This document shows positions 41,905-50,660 of a stretch of DNA of 57,849 nt, one piece after another (position 1 is the stretch's first letter; each line of letters begins with the position of its first letter). The DNA is from an uncultured Bacilli bacterium. GTDB lineage: Bacteria; Bacillota_I; Bacilli_A; RF39; UBA660. The notes under the pieces were generated by a model. The model had not been told where the DNA came from. It ran no database searches and worked only from the letters and a program-made list of their open reading frames with translations. The translations under genes were made by a program, and so were the position numbers. The stretch lies in assembly GCA_934130045.1 (NCBI GenBank), contig CAKOXI010000006.1, forward strand, positions 1 to 57,849. The letters are read 5' to 3'.

Positions 41905-42780
41905 ATGAAGTTAAGTAGTAATTGGAAAGAATATAAAATTATTGATGCAGGTAATGGTGAAAAATTAGAAATTTGGAATGGAATTGTTTTAAGAAGACCA
42001 GATCCACAAGCTATTTGGTCGATTAATAAAAATAAATGTGAATGGAATAATCCAGATGCTTTTTATCATAGAAGTAATAAAGGTGGAGGTAATTGGGAAT
42101 TTAGAAGAAAATTACCGGATTATTGGACAATAAAATATAAAGAATTAACTTTTAAGGTAAGTCCAACTAACTTTAAACATACAGGTCTTTTTCCAGAGCA
42201 AGCTGCTAATTGGGATTATGCTATTGAAAAAATAAAAAATTCTAAACGAAATATAAAAGTACTTAATTTATTTGCGTATACTGGTGCAGCAACTATTGCC
42301 TGTTCTTATGCAGGAGCAACAGAAGTAGTTCATGTTGATGCATCTCGTGGTATGACTGAATGGGCAAAAGAAAATATGCGGTTATCTCATTTAGAAAATA
42401 ATAAAATAAGATTTATTGTTGATGATTGTCTAAAATTTGTTGAAAGGGAAGCACGACGTGGAAATAAATATGATGTAATTATAATGGATCCTCCAAGTTA
42501 TGGTCGTGGACCAAATGGTGAAGTATGGAAGTTTGAAGATAATATTTATAATTTAATTATTTCATGTATGAAAATATTAAGCGACAATCCTTTATTTATG
42601 TTGATTAATTCTTATACAACAGGAATATCAAGTACTGTACTTGAAAATATTTTAAAAACTACCATATTGAAAAAGTATCCTAATGGTGTTGTGTCATCTG
42701 GAGAAATAGGATTACCAATTGAAAATAATAATTTAATTTTACCATGTGGAATTTTTGGAAGGTTTGAAATAAATGAATAA
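41905..42780 (+). CDS. Class I SAM-dependent rRNA methyltransferase, RlmI/RlmK-like
   Basis: 291 residues. SAM-binding motif I NLFAYTGAATIACSYAGA and motif IV MDPPSYGRGPNGEVWKFED match the COG1092 23S rRNA methyltransferases. The N-terminal domain (LEIWNGIVLRRPDPQAIW, then GLFPEQAANWDY) precedes the catalytic core. The likely substrate is rRNA, but the position modified is not certain. It overlaps the following pseudouridine synthase by 8 bases, so the two RNA-modifying enzymes are coupled. GTGATAA SD-like sequence upstream. Confidence 0.88.
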   Translation: MKLSSNWKEYKIIDAGNGEKLEIWNGIVLRRPDPQAIWSINKNKCEWNNPDAFYHRSNKGGGNWEFRRKLPDYWTIKYKELTFKVSPTNFKHTGLFPEQAANWDYAIEKIKNSKRNIKVLNLFAYTGAATIACSYAGATEVVHVDASRGMTEWAKENMRLSHLENNKIRFIVDDCLKFVEREARRGNKYDVIIMDPPSYGRGPNGEVWKFEDNIYNLIISCMKILSDNPLFMLINSYTTGISSTVLENILKTTILKKYPNGVVSSGEIGLPIENNNLILPCGIFGRFEINE

Positions 42781-43426
42781 TATTCTCTATGAAGATAATC
42801 ATTTATTAGTGGTTGTGAAAAATGCAAATATTCCAGTTCAAAAAGATGATAGTAATGATATAGATTTATTAACTAAATTAAAAGAATATTTAAAAGTTAA
42901 GTATAATAAACCTGGTAATGTTTATTTAGGTCTTGTTCATAGACTTGATAGACCGGTTAGTGGAGTTATGGTTTTTGCAAAGACTAGTAAGGCTGCCTCT
43001 AGATTATCAGAGCAAATTAGAACAAAAAAATTTGAAAAAAAATATTATGCGATTATAGATGGCAAGTTAAAAGATACTGAGGGTATTTTTAAGGATAAAT
43101 TGTTAAAAAATACTAAAATTAATACTACTATTATTTCTGATAATGGAAAGGAAGCAATATTAAATTATAAAGTTTTAAAAATTGTTAATAATTTATCTTT
43201 AGTCGATATTAATTTGGTTACCGGTAGGTCTCATCAAATTAGGGTTCAATTTTCTTCTCGTCATTGTCCATTATATGGCGATCAGAGATATAATAAAAAT
43301 GCCCAAAATGGTCAACAAATTGCTTTAATTTCTTATTATTTATCTTTTTATCACCCTATTAGTAAGGAAAAAATGGTTTTTGAAATAAAATATCCAGATT
43401 TTTATCCATGGTCATTATTTAATTAA
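42773..43426 (+). CDS. RluA-family pseudouridine synthase
   Basis: 217 residues. Catalytic motif LVHRLDRPVSGVMVFAKTS with the essential Asp of RluA enzymes, followed by FEKKYYAIIDG and GRSHQIRVQFSSRHCPLYGD. No S4 domain is present, as in the short RluA members. The target U in rRNA or tRNA is not determined. It overlaps the upstream methyltransferase. Confidence 0.92.
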   Translation: MNNILYEDNHLLVVVKNANIPVQKDDSNDIDLLTKLKEYLKVKYNKPGNVYLGLVHRLDRPVSGVMVFAKTSKAASRLSEQIRTKKFEKKYYAIIDGKLKDTEGIFKDKLLKNTKINTTIISDNGKEAILNYKVLKIVNNLSLVDINLVTGRSHQIRVQFSSRHCPLYGDQRYNKNAQNGQQIALISYYLSFYHPISKEKMVFEIKYPDFYPWSLFN

Positions 43427-43470
43427 TATAGTTTAGTAAAATATTACCTTTTTTATTGCTATTATTTAAG

Positions 43471-43507
43471 AAAATATATGCCTATTTAATTATGCATATG
43501 TTTTTTT
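43471..43507 (+). terminator. Terminator after the pseudouridine synthase gene
   Basis: AAAATATATGC / GCATATGTTTT (11 pairs, one wobble) with a 12-base loop, then T residues. Confidence 0.6.
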
Positions 43508-43562
43508 GTATAAAAAATGTAAATATTTTGTAATATATGTTTTCTATAATTGATAAGTTTAG

Positions 43563-43589
43563 ACAATGAACTTTTTTTGCCATATATTA
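43563..43589 (+). promoter_or_regulatory. Candidate sigma-K promoter of the collagen-like gene
   Basis: AC (43563-43564), 16 bases, CATATATTA (43581-43589), matching the sigma-K pattern AC-N16/17-CATANNNTA. The predicted start is very near the SD, so the transcript would have a short leader. Confidence 0.45.
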
Positions 43590-43608
43590 TTGGTGAGGAG
43601 GGTTTTCA

Positions 43609-44202
43609 ATGTCTTTAGATAAATATCATGAGTTATATGAAAACATTAAATTAAAAAATAAATTATTAAATTTAGGAATAGGATGTACTATTGTTGGACC
43701 TACTGGACCCAAAGGTGATATTGGTCCCACCGGTCCACAGGGTATTCAAGGACCAACTGGTCCCACTGGACCTGCTGCACCATCCGTAAATGAGGATTTA
43801 TTTTTTACAAGTTTTAAAAATGTAACTGCTTCAGAAAAAATGATACTTGAGGATACATGGTTAATACCTAATCCATCGGAAAATTTTAATATAATAAATG
43901 ATAGTCAAATAGAAGTACAACCTGGTATTTATGAAATTACTTTTTCTGGATTAATTTATAACTCTGATGATAATCATGGTGCTGTTTTCTTTATTCAAAA
44001 TAGTGATGGCGATGCTATAAAGGATCTAACTTTTGAATTACCAATGGGAGTTTGTAATCAAATGAATTTTTCTCAATCAATATTTTTTAGGTTTGAGAAA
44101 GTAACTGTTTTAGAAGCAATTTTTAATATTTTGGGTGAAGAAGTATCTTCTCATGTCAATGTATCAAGTGTTAATTTAATAATGAAAAAATTGCATGATT
44201 AA
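43609..44202 (+). CDS. Collagen-like, BclA-type spore surface protein
   Basis: 197 residues. An N-terminal region of about 30 residues is followed by about ten Gly-X-Y triplets (GPTGPKGDIGPTGPQGIQGP, residues about 34-60), mostly GPT. The C-terminal 135 residues form a beta-rich domain like the trimeric C-terminal domain of BclA/exosporium glycoproteins. Such proteins make hair-like filaments on spores. SD GAGGAGGG; a sigma-K-like promoter lies upstream and the gene precedes a cwlD-like amidase, both fitting late sporulation. The triplet number commonly varies between strains. Confidence 0.85.
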   Translation: MSLDKYHELYENIKLKNKLLNLGIGCTIVGPTGPKGDIGPTGPQGIQGPTGPTGPAAPSVNEDLFFTSFKNVTASEKMILEDTWLIPNPSENFNIINDSQIEVQPGIYEITFSGLIYNSDDNHGAVFFIQNSDGDAIKDLTFELPMGVCNQMNFSQSIFFRFEKVTVLEAIFNILGEEVSSHVNVSSVNLIMKKLHD

Positions 44203-44263
44203 TTTTATTATTATTAAAGTAAAATCACAAAAAAATTTACATATATTTTATAAAGGTGGTTTA

Positions 44264-44929
44264 ATGTTACGTTATAAAATATGTGTTTTTTTGTTTCTTG
44301 TTTTAAGTATTTTTGGTTTAAATTTTGTAAATGCATATCAAAGTGATTTACCATTATTAGGTAGAGTTATATATATTGACCCAGGTCATGGGGGAATAGA
44401 CTCTGGCGCTGTTTATAAAAATATAAAAGAGGCACCAATTAATTTAGAAATTAGTAAAAAACTTGAAAATATTTTATCTAGTTATGGCGCAATTGTATAT
44501 TTGACAAGATATGATAATTATGATTTATCATTACCAAATAGCTCAAATCATAAAAAGAGTGATTTAAATCAAAGAATTAAGTTAATTGATGAATCTAATT
44601 GTGATATATTTTTGTCAATACACCTAAATGCAGATGTTAGTGAAAGTTGGTCTGGAGCACAAGTTTTTTATGATGATATTAATGAAGAAAATTTAGTATT
44701 GGCTAAATATTTACAAGATGAGTTCAGTAATGATTTAAAGTCAAAAAGAAAAATTAAAGAAATAAGTAATCTTTATTTATATAGAAAAGCAACAACGCCT
44801 GGTGTTTTAGTTGAAGTTGGATTTTTAAGTAATGCGAATGAACGATATCTTTTAAGGAATGATGATTATCAACAAAAAATAGTTAATTCTATTGCGAATG
44901 GTGTAATAAAATATTTTAATAATAAATAA
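44264..44929 (+). CDS. cwlD: N-acetylmuramoyl-L-alanine amidase, CwlD-like
   Basis: 221 residues from the ATG after SD AAAGGTGG; the ORF extends 5' without an SD and overlaps the collagen-like gene. An N-terminal signal/membrane segment precedes an Amidase_3 domain: IDPGHGGIDSGA (zinc His), INLEISKKLE (zinc Glu), SIHLNAD (second His) and VLVEVGFLSNANE (catalytic Glu). CwlD makes muramic-delta-lactam in the spore cortex with PdaA and is needed for germination. The sporulation neighbourhood supports CwlD, but other cell-wall amidases share the fold. Confidence 0.82.
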   Translation: MLRYKICVFLFLVLSIFGLNFVNAYQSDLPLLGRVIYIDPGHGGIDSGAVYKNIKEAPINLEISKKLENILSSYGAIVYLTRYDNYDLSLPNSSNHKKSDLNQRIKLIDESNCDIFLSIHLNADVSESWSGAQVFYDDINEENLVLAKYLQDEFSNDLKSKRKIKEISNLYLYRKATTPGVLVEVGFLSNANERYLLRNDDYQQKIVNSIANGVIKYFNNK

Positions 44930-45008
44930 TTTACATTATGTTTCATTATGAATTATTATTAGTTTAAAAAAAATAATATCTATGTTATAATTTTCATAGG
45001 TGAGTATG

Positions 45009-45941
45009 ATGAAATCTAAAATATTTAAAAATCTTGATGAACAAATAGAAATAATGCGTTCAAAAGGATTAGAAATTAATGATGAAGAGTCTGTGAAAGA
45101 TATTTTATTTAGAGAAAATTACTTTTTTATAAATGGTTATAGACATATGTTTACCATAAAGGATAATAAAGATAAATTTTTGCCTGGAACTAGGTTTGAG
45201 GAATTGTATGGAACTTTTGTATTTGATAGAAATTTACGAAATATTATGTTTAAGTACATTTTAATAATTGAAAATAATATTAAATCAATTATGAGCTATC
45301 AATTATCAAAAAAATATGGTTTTAAAGATAAAGATTATATGAATCCGGACAATTTTACACAGGATCCGACTAAATCAAGGCAGGTTTATGATATTTTAAA
45401 TAAAATGAAACGTCAAATAAGAGTTAATGGTAGACAACATTCGGCTACTTTACACTATTTAAGTAATTATGGATATATACCTATGTGGATTTTAGTTAAA
45501 GTGTTATCTTTTGGTATTATTTCTGAATTATATTGCATTTTAAAATATGAAGATCAAAAAGATATTGCTGATTTTTATGGTATTGATCCAACAACTTTAT
45601 CAATATATTTATCTTTACTTGCTAACTTTAGAAATTTGTGTGCCCATGAGGATATTTTATATGATCATAGAACTAATAGAGTTATTCCTAATAATCAATA
45701 TCATTCTATATTGAATATTGAAAAAGATGAAGATGGGGAATACATTTATGGTAAAAATGATTTATATGCTATTATCATTATTATGAAATATATGTTGAGT
45801 GATAGGGAGTTTAGTGATATTATTTTTGAAATTGGTTATGAAATTGATATATTGGACGGAAAAGTTGATATTGTTCCTTTAAATAGTATTTTAAATAAAA
45901 TCGGATTTCCTAATAATTGGAGAGTGATTGGCGAAATTTAG
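45009..45941 (+). CDS. Abi family protein (Abi_2, AbiD/AbiF type) with HEPN Rx4H motif
   Basis: 310 residues from the ATG that is four bases after SD AGGTGAG; a GTG at 45000 lies within that SD. Abi_2 features: RENYFFINGYRHMF at the N-terminus, FVFDRNLRNIMFKYILIIEN and the HEPN ribonuclease motif RNLCAH (Arg208, His213). Abi_2 proteins cause abortive infection in lactococci and are HEPN-fold RNases. It stands between cwlD and htrA, away from the main island, with an extended -10 (TGTTATAAT) close upstream. No adjacent structured RNA is seen. Its stop is 12 bases before htrA. Confidence 0.88.
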   Translation: MKSKIFKNLDEQIEIMRSKGLEINDEESVKDILFRENYFFINGYRHMFTIKDNKDKFLPGTRFEELYGTFVFDRNLRNIMFKYILIIENNIKSIMSYQLSKKYGFKDKDYMNPDNFTQDPTKSRQVYDILNKMKRQIRVNGRQHSATLHYLSNYGYIPMWILVKVLSFGIISELYCILKYEDQKDIADFYGIDPTTLSIYLSLLANFRNLCAHEDILYDHRTNRVIPNNQYHSILNIEKDEDGEYIYGKNDLYAIIIIMKYMLSDREFSDIIFEIGYEIDILDGKVDIVPLNSILNKIGFPNNWRVIGEI

Positions 45942-45952
45942 AAGGTGATAAA

Positions 45953-47035
45953 GTGAAAAAAAGATTATGCTACCTAGTTACAATTATTTTATCTATGGCA
46001 GTTGGTGCAAGTATGATGCTTTTAGTGATTCATATTTTTCCACAAAATATTAAAACTGAACAAGTTGTTAAAACTGTAACTATTAATGAATCTAATTCGA
46101 TGAAATCATCTATTGATGAAGTTTATGATTCAGTTGTAATTATTGAAACTTATAAAAATAATCAAGGTGTTGGTTCTGGTACTGGGTTTATTTATAAAAT
46201 TGATGAATCTAATGGATACTTAATTACTAATTTTCATGTTATAAACGGTTCTGATAAGATATTAGTTACTAATACTGGTGAACAAACTATTGAAGCTAAG
46301 TTACTTGGTGGTGATGAATATGCTGATATAGCAGTTTTAACTATTGATAAATCTGCTAGTTTAAGTGTTGCTAAAATTGGTGATAGTACTAAAATGGAAT
46401 TAGGTGATACTGTATTTACAGTAGGTTCCCCACTTGGAAAAAAATATATAGGTACTGTTACCAAGGGTATAATTTCTGGAGTTGACAGATTAGTTACTGT
46501 TTCTCTTTCAAGTGGTAGTAAATATATGATGCAAGTACTACAAACTGATGCAGCTATTAATCCTGGAAATAGTGGTGGACCTCTTGTCAATATGCAAGGT
46601 GAGGTAATTGGTATTAATTCAATGAAATTAGTTGAAGATGAAATTGAAGGTATGGGATTTGCAATCCCTATTGAAATTGCGATGTCTGCTACTTATAAGT
46701 TGGAAAAAGGCGAGAAAGTTTTAAGACCTGTTTTGGGTGTTCAGTTAGTAGATTCTTCAAATACTTATACTTTACGTTCTAATAAAATTGCTATTGATGA
46801 TAATATAACTAAAGGTGCGATAGTAGTTGCTGTAGAAGATGGATATCCTGCTATGGATGCTGGCCTAAAAAAAGGTGATGTAATTTTAGAAATAAATGGC
46901 GATGAAGTAGAAGATTCTACTCATTTGAGATTTCTATTATATAAATATAATATAGATGATATAGTTAAGTTAAAAATTTATCGTGATGGAAAGATTAGAA
47001 ATATAGAATTAAAGTTATATAAAAGTGCTGAATAA
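45953..47035 (+). CDS. htrA: Trypsin-like serine protease with PDZ domain, HtrA/DegP family
   Basis: 360 residues from the GTG preceded by SD AAGGTGAT; the upstream ATG at 45917 is inside the Abi gene. An N-terminal membrane helix (about 5-26) anchors an extracytoplasmic protease. The triad is intact: His in LITNFHVI, Asp in YADIAVL and Ser in NPGNSGGPLVN. One PDZ domain follows (about 255-355, AGLKKGDVILEINGDEV). It degrades or refolds misfolded secreted proteins. It ends at a strong terminator. Confidence 0.93.
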   Translation: MKKRLCYLVTIILSMAVGASMMLLVIHIFPQNIKTEQVVKTVTINESNSMKSSIDEVYDSVVIIETYKNNQGVGSGTGFIYKIDESNGYLITNFHVINGSDKILVTNTGEQTIEAKLLGGDEYADIAVLTIDKSASLSVAKIGDSTKMELGDTVFTVGSPLGKKYIGTVTKGIISGVDRLVTVSLSSGSKYMMQVLQTDAAINPGNSGGPLVNMQGEVIGINSMKLVEDEIEGMGFAIPIEIAMSATYKLEKGEKVLRPVLGVQLVDSSNTYTLRSNKIAIDDNITKGAIVVAVEDGYPAMDAGLKKGDVILEINGDEVEDSTHLRFLLYKYNIDDIVKLKIYRDGKIRNIELKLYKSAE

Positions 47036-47063
47036 AAATCAAAATTTATTTTTTGATTTTTTT
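47034..47063 (+). terminator. Terminator of htrA
   Basis: AAAAATCAAAA / TTTTGATTTTT (11 bp) with a 6-base loop; T run. Confidence 0.75.
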
Positions 47064-47134
47064 ATAATCTAAAATATTTTCGTATGTGGGCACATTTATT
47101 AAAGTAAATCATAAAATTATTTAGGAGGTAATTT

Positions 47135-47428
47135 ATGAAAGATTTAAAAATTGTTATAGATGCAGGACATGGTGGTGATGATCCTGGTGCTAGTGGAAAT
47201 GGAATAATTGAAAAAGAATTGACTTTAGCAATTTCACAATATATGTATGATTTATTTAAAGAATTGGGTGCTGATGTTAAAATGACTAGGGTAAGTGATG
47301 AAACTATATCACCAACTGAAAGGGTTAATCGTATTTTAGAAGCATTTGGAAATAATAAAGATGTAATTGTTATATCTAATCACATAAATGCAGGAGGTGG
47401 CGAGTTTACTTACCATTACATAATTTGA
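47135..47428 (+). pseudogene. 5' remnant of an N-acetylmuramoyl-L-alanine amidase
   Basis: 97 codons, strong SD (TAGGAGG). The Amidase_3 N-terminus is intact: VIDAGHGGDDPGASGNG, first zinc His, KELTLAISQYM with the Glu, and SNHINAGGGE with the second His. Homology stops at about 47405, after GGGE, where intact members continue through roughly 80-100 further residues with the catalytic Glu; here unrelated FTYHYII and TGA follow. The break coincides with the start of the defence island, so it probably marks the left junction of an insertion. The remnant cannot be an active amidase. Confidence 0.8.
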
Positions 47429-47506
47429 TTGGGTATTAAGACGGCCATATTTAGACGATTGAGTTAGATAGTATAATTTAATCTAGAAAGATACTAAATA
47501 CTGTAA

Positions 47507-47543
47507 AAATAGTGTTTATTTAAGGAATAAATGCTATTTTTTG
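47507..47543 (+). terminator. Strong terminator in the island junction region
   Basis: 14-bp stem AAATAGTGTTTATT / AATAAATGCTATTT with two wobbles, loop TAAGG and T run. The 47429-47690 gap otherwise shows a TATAAT at 47472-47477 and the hairpin at 47625, and no gene. Confidence 0.75.
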
Positions 47544-47624
47544 CTTTTTAAACTAAAAAAATAGTAAATTGTCATGAAAATACTGAAAAAAATGTCGAAA
47601 TATGATAATATATACTTATAAGGA

Positions 47625-47668
47625 TGAGCAGTATTTAATCTTTTTAAGATGGATACTGCTTATTTTTT
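47625..47668 (+). promoter_or_regulatory. Attenuator-like hairpin ahead of sir2-herA
   Basis: TGAGCAGTAT (47625-47634) pairs with ATACTGCTTA (47653-47662); an inner ATCTT/AAGAT stem continues it, and a T run follows. It is a complete intrinsic terminator 23 bases before the sir2 start codon. -10-like TATGAT/GATAAT boxes lie at 47601-47609. Confidence 0.6.
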
Positions 47669-47690
47669 GAAGTAAAGGAAGTGTACTATT

Positions 47691-48779
47691 ATGGATAATA
47701 AAGAAATAAATATTGCTAATTATTTATTGGCTAATAAAGTGAATATTTTGTTTGGCGCTGGTGCCCCTAAATGTAAATTGGAAAACAAGGAAAAAGAATT
47801 TCCTTTAATGAATGATTTGGTTATTGCTGTAAAAAATGATAGTAGCATTAAAGAATGTATTAGTGATATAAAAAGATGTGAAAATGATCAAAAAGATATT
47901 ATTATTCATCAATTAAGCATTCATAAAAATAATGTTGAGGGATTGCTGAGTTCTTTAGAAGGAATAAATTTTTTTATTACAGATAAATATTTAAAAAACA
48001 AACTAGGACAATTATTAAACCTAATAAAATTTAAAATAATAAATAGAATTGATTCCTCAAATAAAGAAGAACCATTAAATAATTACAAGATGTTTTTTAG
48101 TTGCTTGAGAAATTTAAATCAAATTAAGAATTTTAATAATGTGGTTAATATATTTACAACTAATTATGATATGTTATGTGAAGAAAGTATGGATCTTTTA
48201 GGTATTCATTATTATAATGGATTTGTTGGAAATTATAGAAAATCATTTAATACAAATTATTATAAATATAAATATGTAGAAAATGTAGATTTAAATAAAA
48301 GCAAATATTATCAAAAAAAGGATCATTTTAATTTATTTAAATTACATGGATCATTTTCATGGCGTAATGATAAAAATGGAGAATTATATGAGGTTCAAGA
48401 TTATAAAAATAGTATTGTCGATTGTCAAATTATTCAACCTTCTTCTAATAAATTTATAAGTGTAGCTTTGTTACCTTATTATTCTACATTATTAAGAGAA
48501 TTTTCAAATAACATAAAACAGGAAAAAAGTGTATTATTAACAATAGGCTATGGTTATGGTGATTTACACATTAATTCTTTAATAAAGGAAGCTTTAATGT
48601 TGGATCAATTCACATTAATAGCAGGCGTTTATAGTGAAGAGAATAAGGATTATATTATTAGTCAACTTGGTGGAATGAAAGAAAACATTCAATTTGTTTT
48701 TGAAAAAAATTCTACTTTATTAGGCATTGCACAAAGTATAAATCAAAGAACAGATGGTGATATACATGAAAAAAAATAA
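47691..48779 (+). CDS. SIR2-like NADase subunit of a SIR2-HerA defence system
   Basis: 362 residues. SIR2_2-type features: nucleotide loop NILFGAGAP (18-26; Pro where Ser is usual), FTTNYDML with Asn158 and Asp160, catalytic His219 in FKLHGSFSW, and LLTIGYGYGDLHIN. SIR2-domain proteins of anti-phage systems deplete NAD+ upon infection. The HerA ATPase gene overlaps by 14 bases, giving the known SIR2-HerA two-gene arrangement, in which the proteins form a large complex. SD AAGGAAGTG. First gene in the island. Confidence 0.88.
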   Translation: MDNKEINIANYLLANKVNILFGAGAPKCKLENKEKEFPLMNDLVIAVKNDSSIKECISDIKRCENDQKDIIIHQLSIHKNNVEGLLSSLEGINFFITDKYLKNKLGQLLNLIKFKIINRIDSSNKEEPLNNYKMFFSCLRNLNQIKNFNNVVNIFTTNYDMLCEESMDLLGIHYYNGFVGNYRKSFNTNYYKYKYVENVDLNKSKYYQKKDHFNLFKLHGSFSWRNDKNGELYEVQDYKNSIVDCQIIQPSSNKFISVALLPYYSTLLREFSNNIKQEKSVLLTIGYGYGDLHINSLIKEALMLDQFTLIAGVYSEENKDYIISQLGGMKENIQFVFEKNSTLLGIAQSINQRTDGDIHEKK

Positions 48780-50646
48780 ATCAATTGAAATAGGAAAAAT
48801 TGTAACTGTTGATGGTGTATATGTAACAATTGAATTATTTGAGGATTTAACTACTTCGCAATATTTAACATCCTTATCAAAAATTTATGAAATAGGTGGA
48901 GTTGGAAATTACTTAAAATCAAAAAAAATAGACGGTGAACTTATGATTGAAATATTATCAGAACAAGCCTGCGAGTCTGATTTAAGAACTAATCAAGATG
49001 TTATTATTAAACCTAAAATATTAAGAACCATAAAAGGTAAAATAAAAGGCAAATTATTTACTAATGGGATATACAGGATGGGCGTTTATGATTCTCCCAT
49101 GGTATTTGATTCAATTTATTTGGCAGAAAAAGAGGATGTTGAAAAAATATATACTTCACAGCTAAATGAAGGGAAATATGTTATTGGAAAAGTAGTTTTA
49201 AATGATGATATACCGTTTACTATTGATATAAATCGTTTTTTTGCTAGTCATATTGCCATATTGGGAAATACTGGTAGTGGTAAATCCAACACATTAGCAA
49301 GTTTATATGAAAATATGTTTAATTCGAAAAATAATTGTGGAAAAAAATATATTGAATTAATAAAAAACAAAAGCAGATTTTTGGTAATAGATACTAATGG
49401 AGAATATACCGACTCTTTTGCTGATGAACAATCAAAAAGAATTATCAAAATCAATATGAGAAATACCTCTAGTGATTTTAAAATGCCTTTAATGTGTACT
49501 GATTCTGAGGACTGGGGTGTAATGTTAAACGCAACAGATAAAACACAACAACCACTGCTGGATAAAACGTTTAATGATTTAAAAAATATAACAACTTTAT
49601 ATGAATTACTTGGACATATAGAAAATAGAATTAAAGTATTAGTAAAAATAATTTTTGGTTCTACAAAAAGTACAAACCAAAAATTTACTTCTATTTCAAA
49701 TTTAAAAAGAATATTAGTAGAATATTTAGAAAAATATAATAAATATGGATTCATCGATAATGATTCGATTAATCGCTTTTTTGGAATTAGAGTACAATAT
49801 GGACAGTTATGTTTAGATTATTTAACTACTATAGCACCAACCTGTGAACAAATTGATGAACATATAAACAGTTTAAATATTAGAAATAATGATACATTAA
49901 CTGATGAAAAGATTAATATTGGTATAGAAGAGTTAGAATTTTTCTTGAATTTAAATTACCAATTTAATATATGTGCCTATGAAATAAATGAAAATTTTAT
50001 AGGACCATTATTAAGCAGATTTAATAGTATGAAAAATAGTTTTGAAAAAATATTTTCATCGGAAAATACCAATAAAAGTATAATTGATATTATATTTGAA
50101 GATAAGTCGTTAGTTATTTTTGATATAAGCTTGACAAACTCGAAATTTAAAGTGGCTTTAAGTTCATTAATTTCTAATAAATTATATAAACATTATGAAG
50201 AACAGGTAACAAGAAATGGACAAACACTTTCAATAATAATAGATGAGGCACATAATTATTTGAATAGTAAAAATATTGAAAATGAAGATAAAATGGCTAT
50301 GAGAACTTTAGAAGTTTTTGAAAAAATAATTAAAGAGGGAAGGAAATTTGGTGTATATATAACTATTTCAAGTCAAAGACCGGTTGATATTTCACCTACT
50401 ATTTTATCCCAATGTCATAATTATGTAATACATCGGTTAGCAAATCCTAATGATATTAAACAGATTTATAATGTTGTTTCATTTGTTGATCAAAAAAGTA
50501 TTGATATGCTTTCGATATTAGCACCAGGACAAGCCATCTTCTCTGGAACTGCATTTTTTAACCCAACATTAGTTCAAGTAAAAAAACCATTCTTTTCTGT
50601 TAATAGTGAAACAACAATATTAACTGATATTTGGAATTCCGATTAA
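48766..50646 (+). CDS. HerA-like DNA-translocase ATPase (SIR2-HerA)
   Basis: 626 residues from the ATG after GGTGAT; an in-frame ATG at 48754 lies inside sir2 and has no good SD. An N-terminal HAS-barrel (KIVTVDGVYVTIELFED) precedes the RecA-like core: Walker A GNTGSGKSN (167-175), a Walker-B-like LVIFDISL, then IIIDEAHNYL and sensor/arginine-finger segment TISSQRPVDISPTI. HerA hexamers pair with SIR2, DUF4297 or nuclease partners in defence. The stop is 14 bases before the metallophosphoesterase gene. Confidence 0.9.
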   Translation: MKKNKSIEIGKIVTVDGVYVTIELFEDLTTSQYLTSLSKIYEIGGVGNYLKSKKIDGELMIEILSEQACESDLRTNQDVIIKPKILRTIKGKIKGKLFTNGIYRMGVYDSPMVFDSIYLAEKEDVEKIYTSQLNEGKYVIGKVVLNDDIPFTIDINRFFASHIAILGNTGSGKSNTLASLYENMFNSKNNCGKKYIELIKNKSRFLVIDTNGEYTDSFADEQSKRIIKINMRNTSSDFKMPLMCTDSEDWGVMLNATDKTQQPLLDKTFNDLKNITTLYELLGHIENRIKVLVKIIFGSTKSTNQKFTSISNLKRILVEYLEKYNKYGFIDNDSINRFFGIRVQYGQLCLDYLTTIAPTCEQIDEHINSLNIRNNDTLTDEKINIGIEELEFFLNLNYQFNICAYEINENFIGPLLSRFNSMKNSFEKIFSSENTNKSIIDIIFEDKSLVIFDISLTNSKFKVALSSLISNKLYKHYEEQVTRNGQTLSIIIDEAHNYLNSKNIENEDKMAMRTLEVFEKIIKEGRKFGVYITISSQRPVDISPTILSQCHNYVIHRLANPNDIKQIYNVVSFVDQKSIDMLSILAPGQAIFSGTAFFNPTLVQVKKPFFSVNSETTILTDIWNSD

Positions 50647-50660
50647 GGTGATGAAATAAT

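Noticed and set aside
43690..43775. Short tandem DNA repeats as a CRISPR or minisatellite
   Set aside because: The repetition is the Gly-Pro-Thr codon pattern of the collagen-like protein.
46234..46590. 118-codon ORF antisense to htrA
   Set aside because: Shadow of the protease domain coding sequence.
47625..47668. Retron or CRISPR-like RNA ahead of sir2
   Set aside because: No reverse transcriptase or Cas gene nearby and no repeats; the structure is an ordinary intrinsic terminator.
49248..49754. 168-codon ORF antisense to herA
   Set aside because: Mirror of a well-supported HerA gene, without SD or recognisable motifs.
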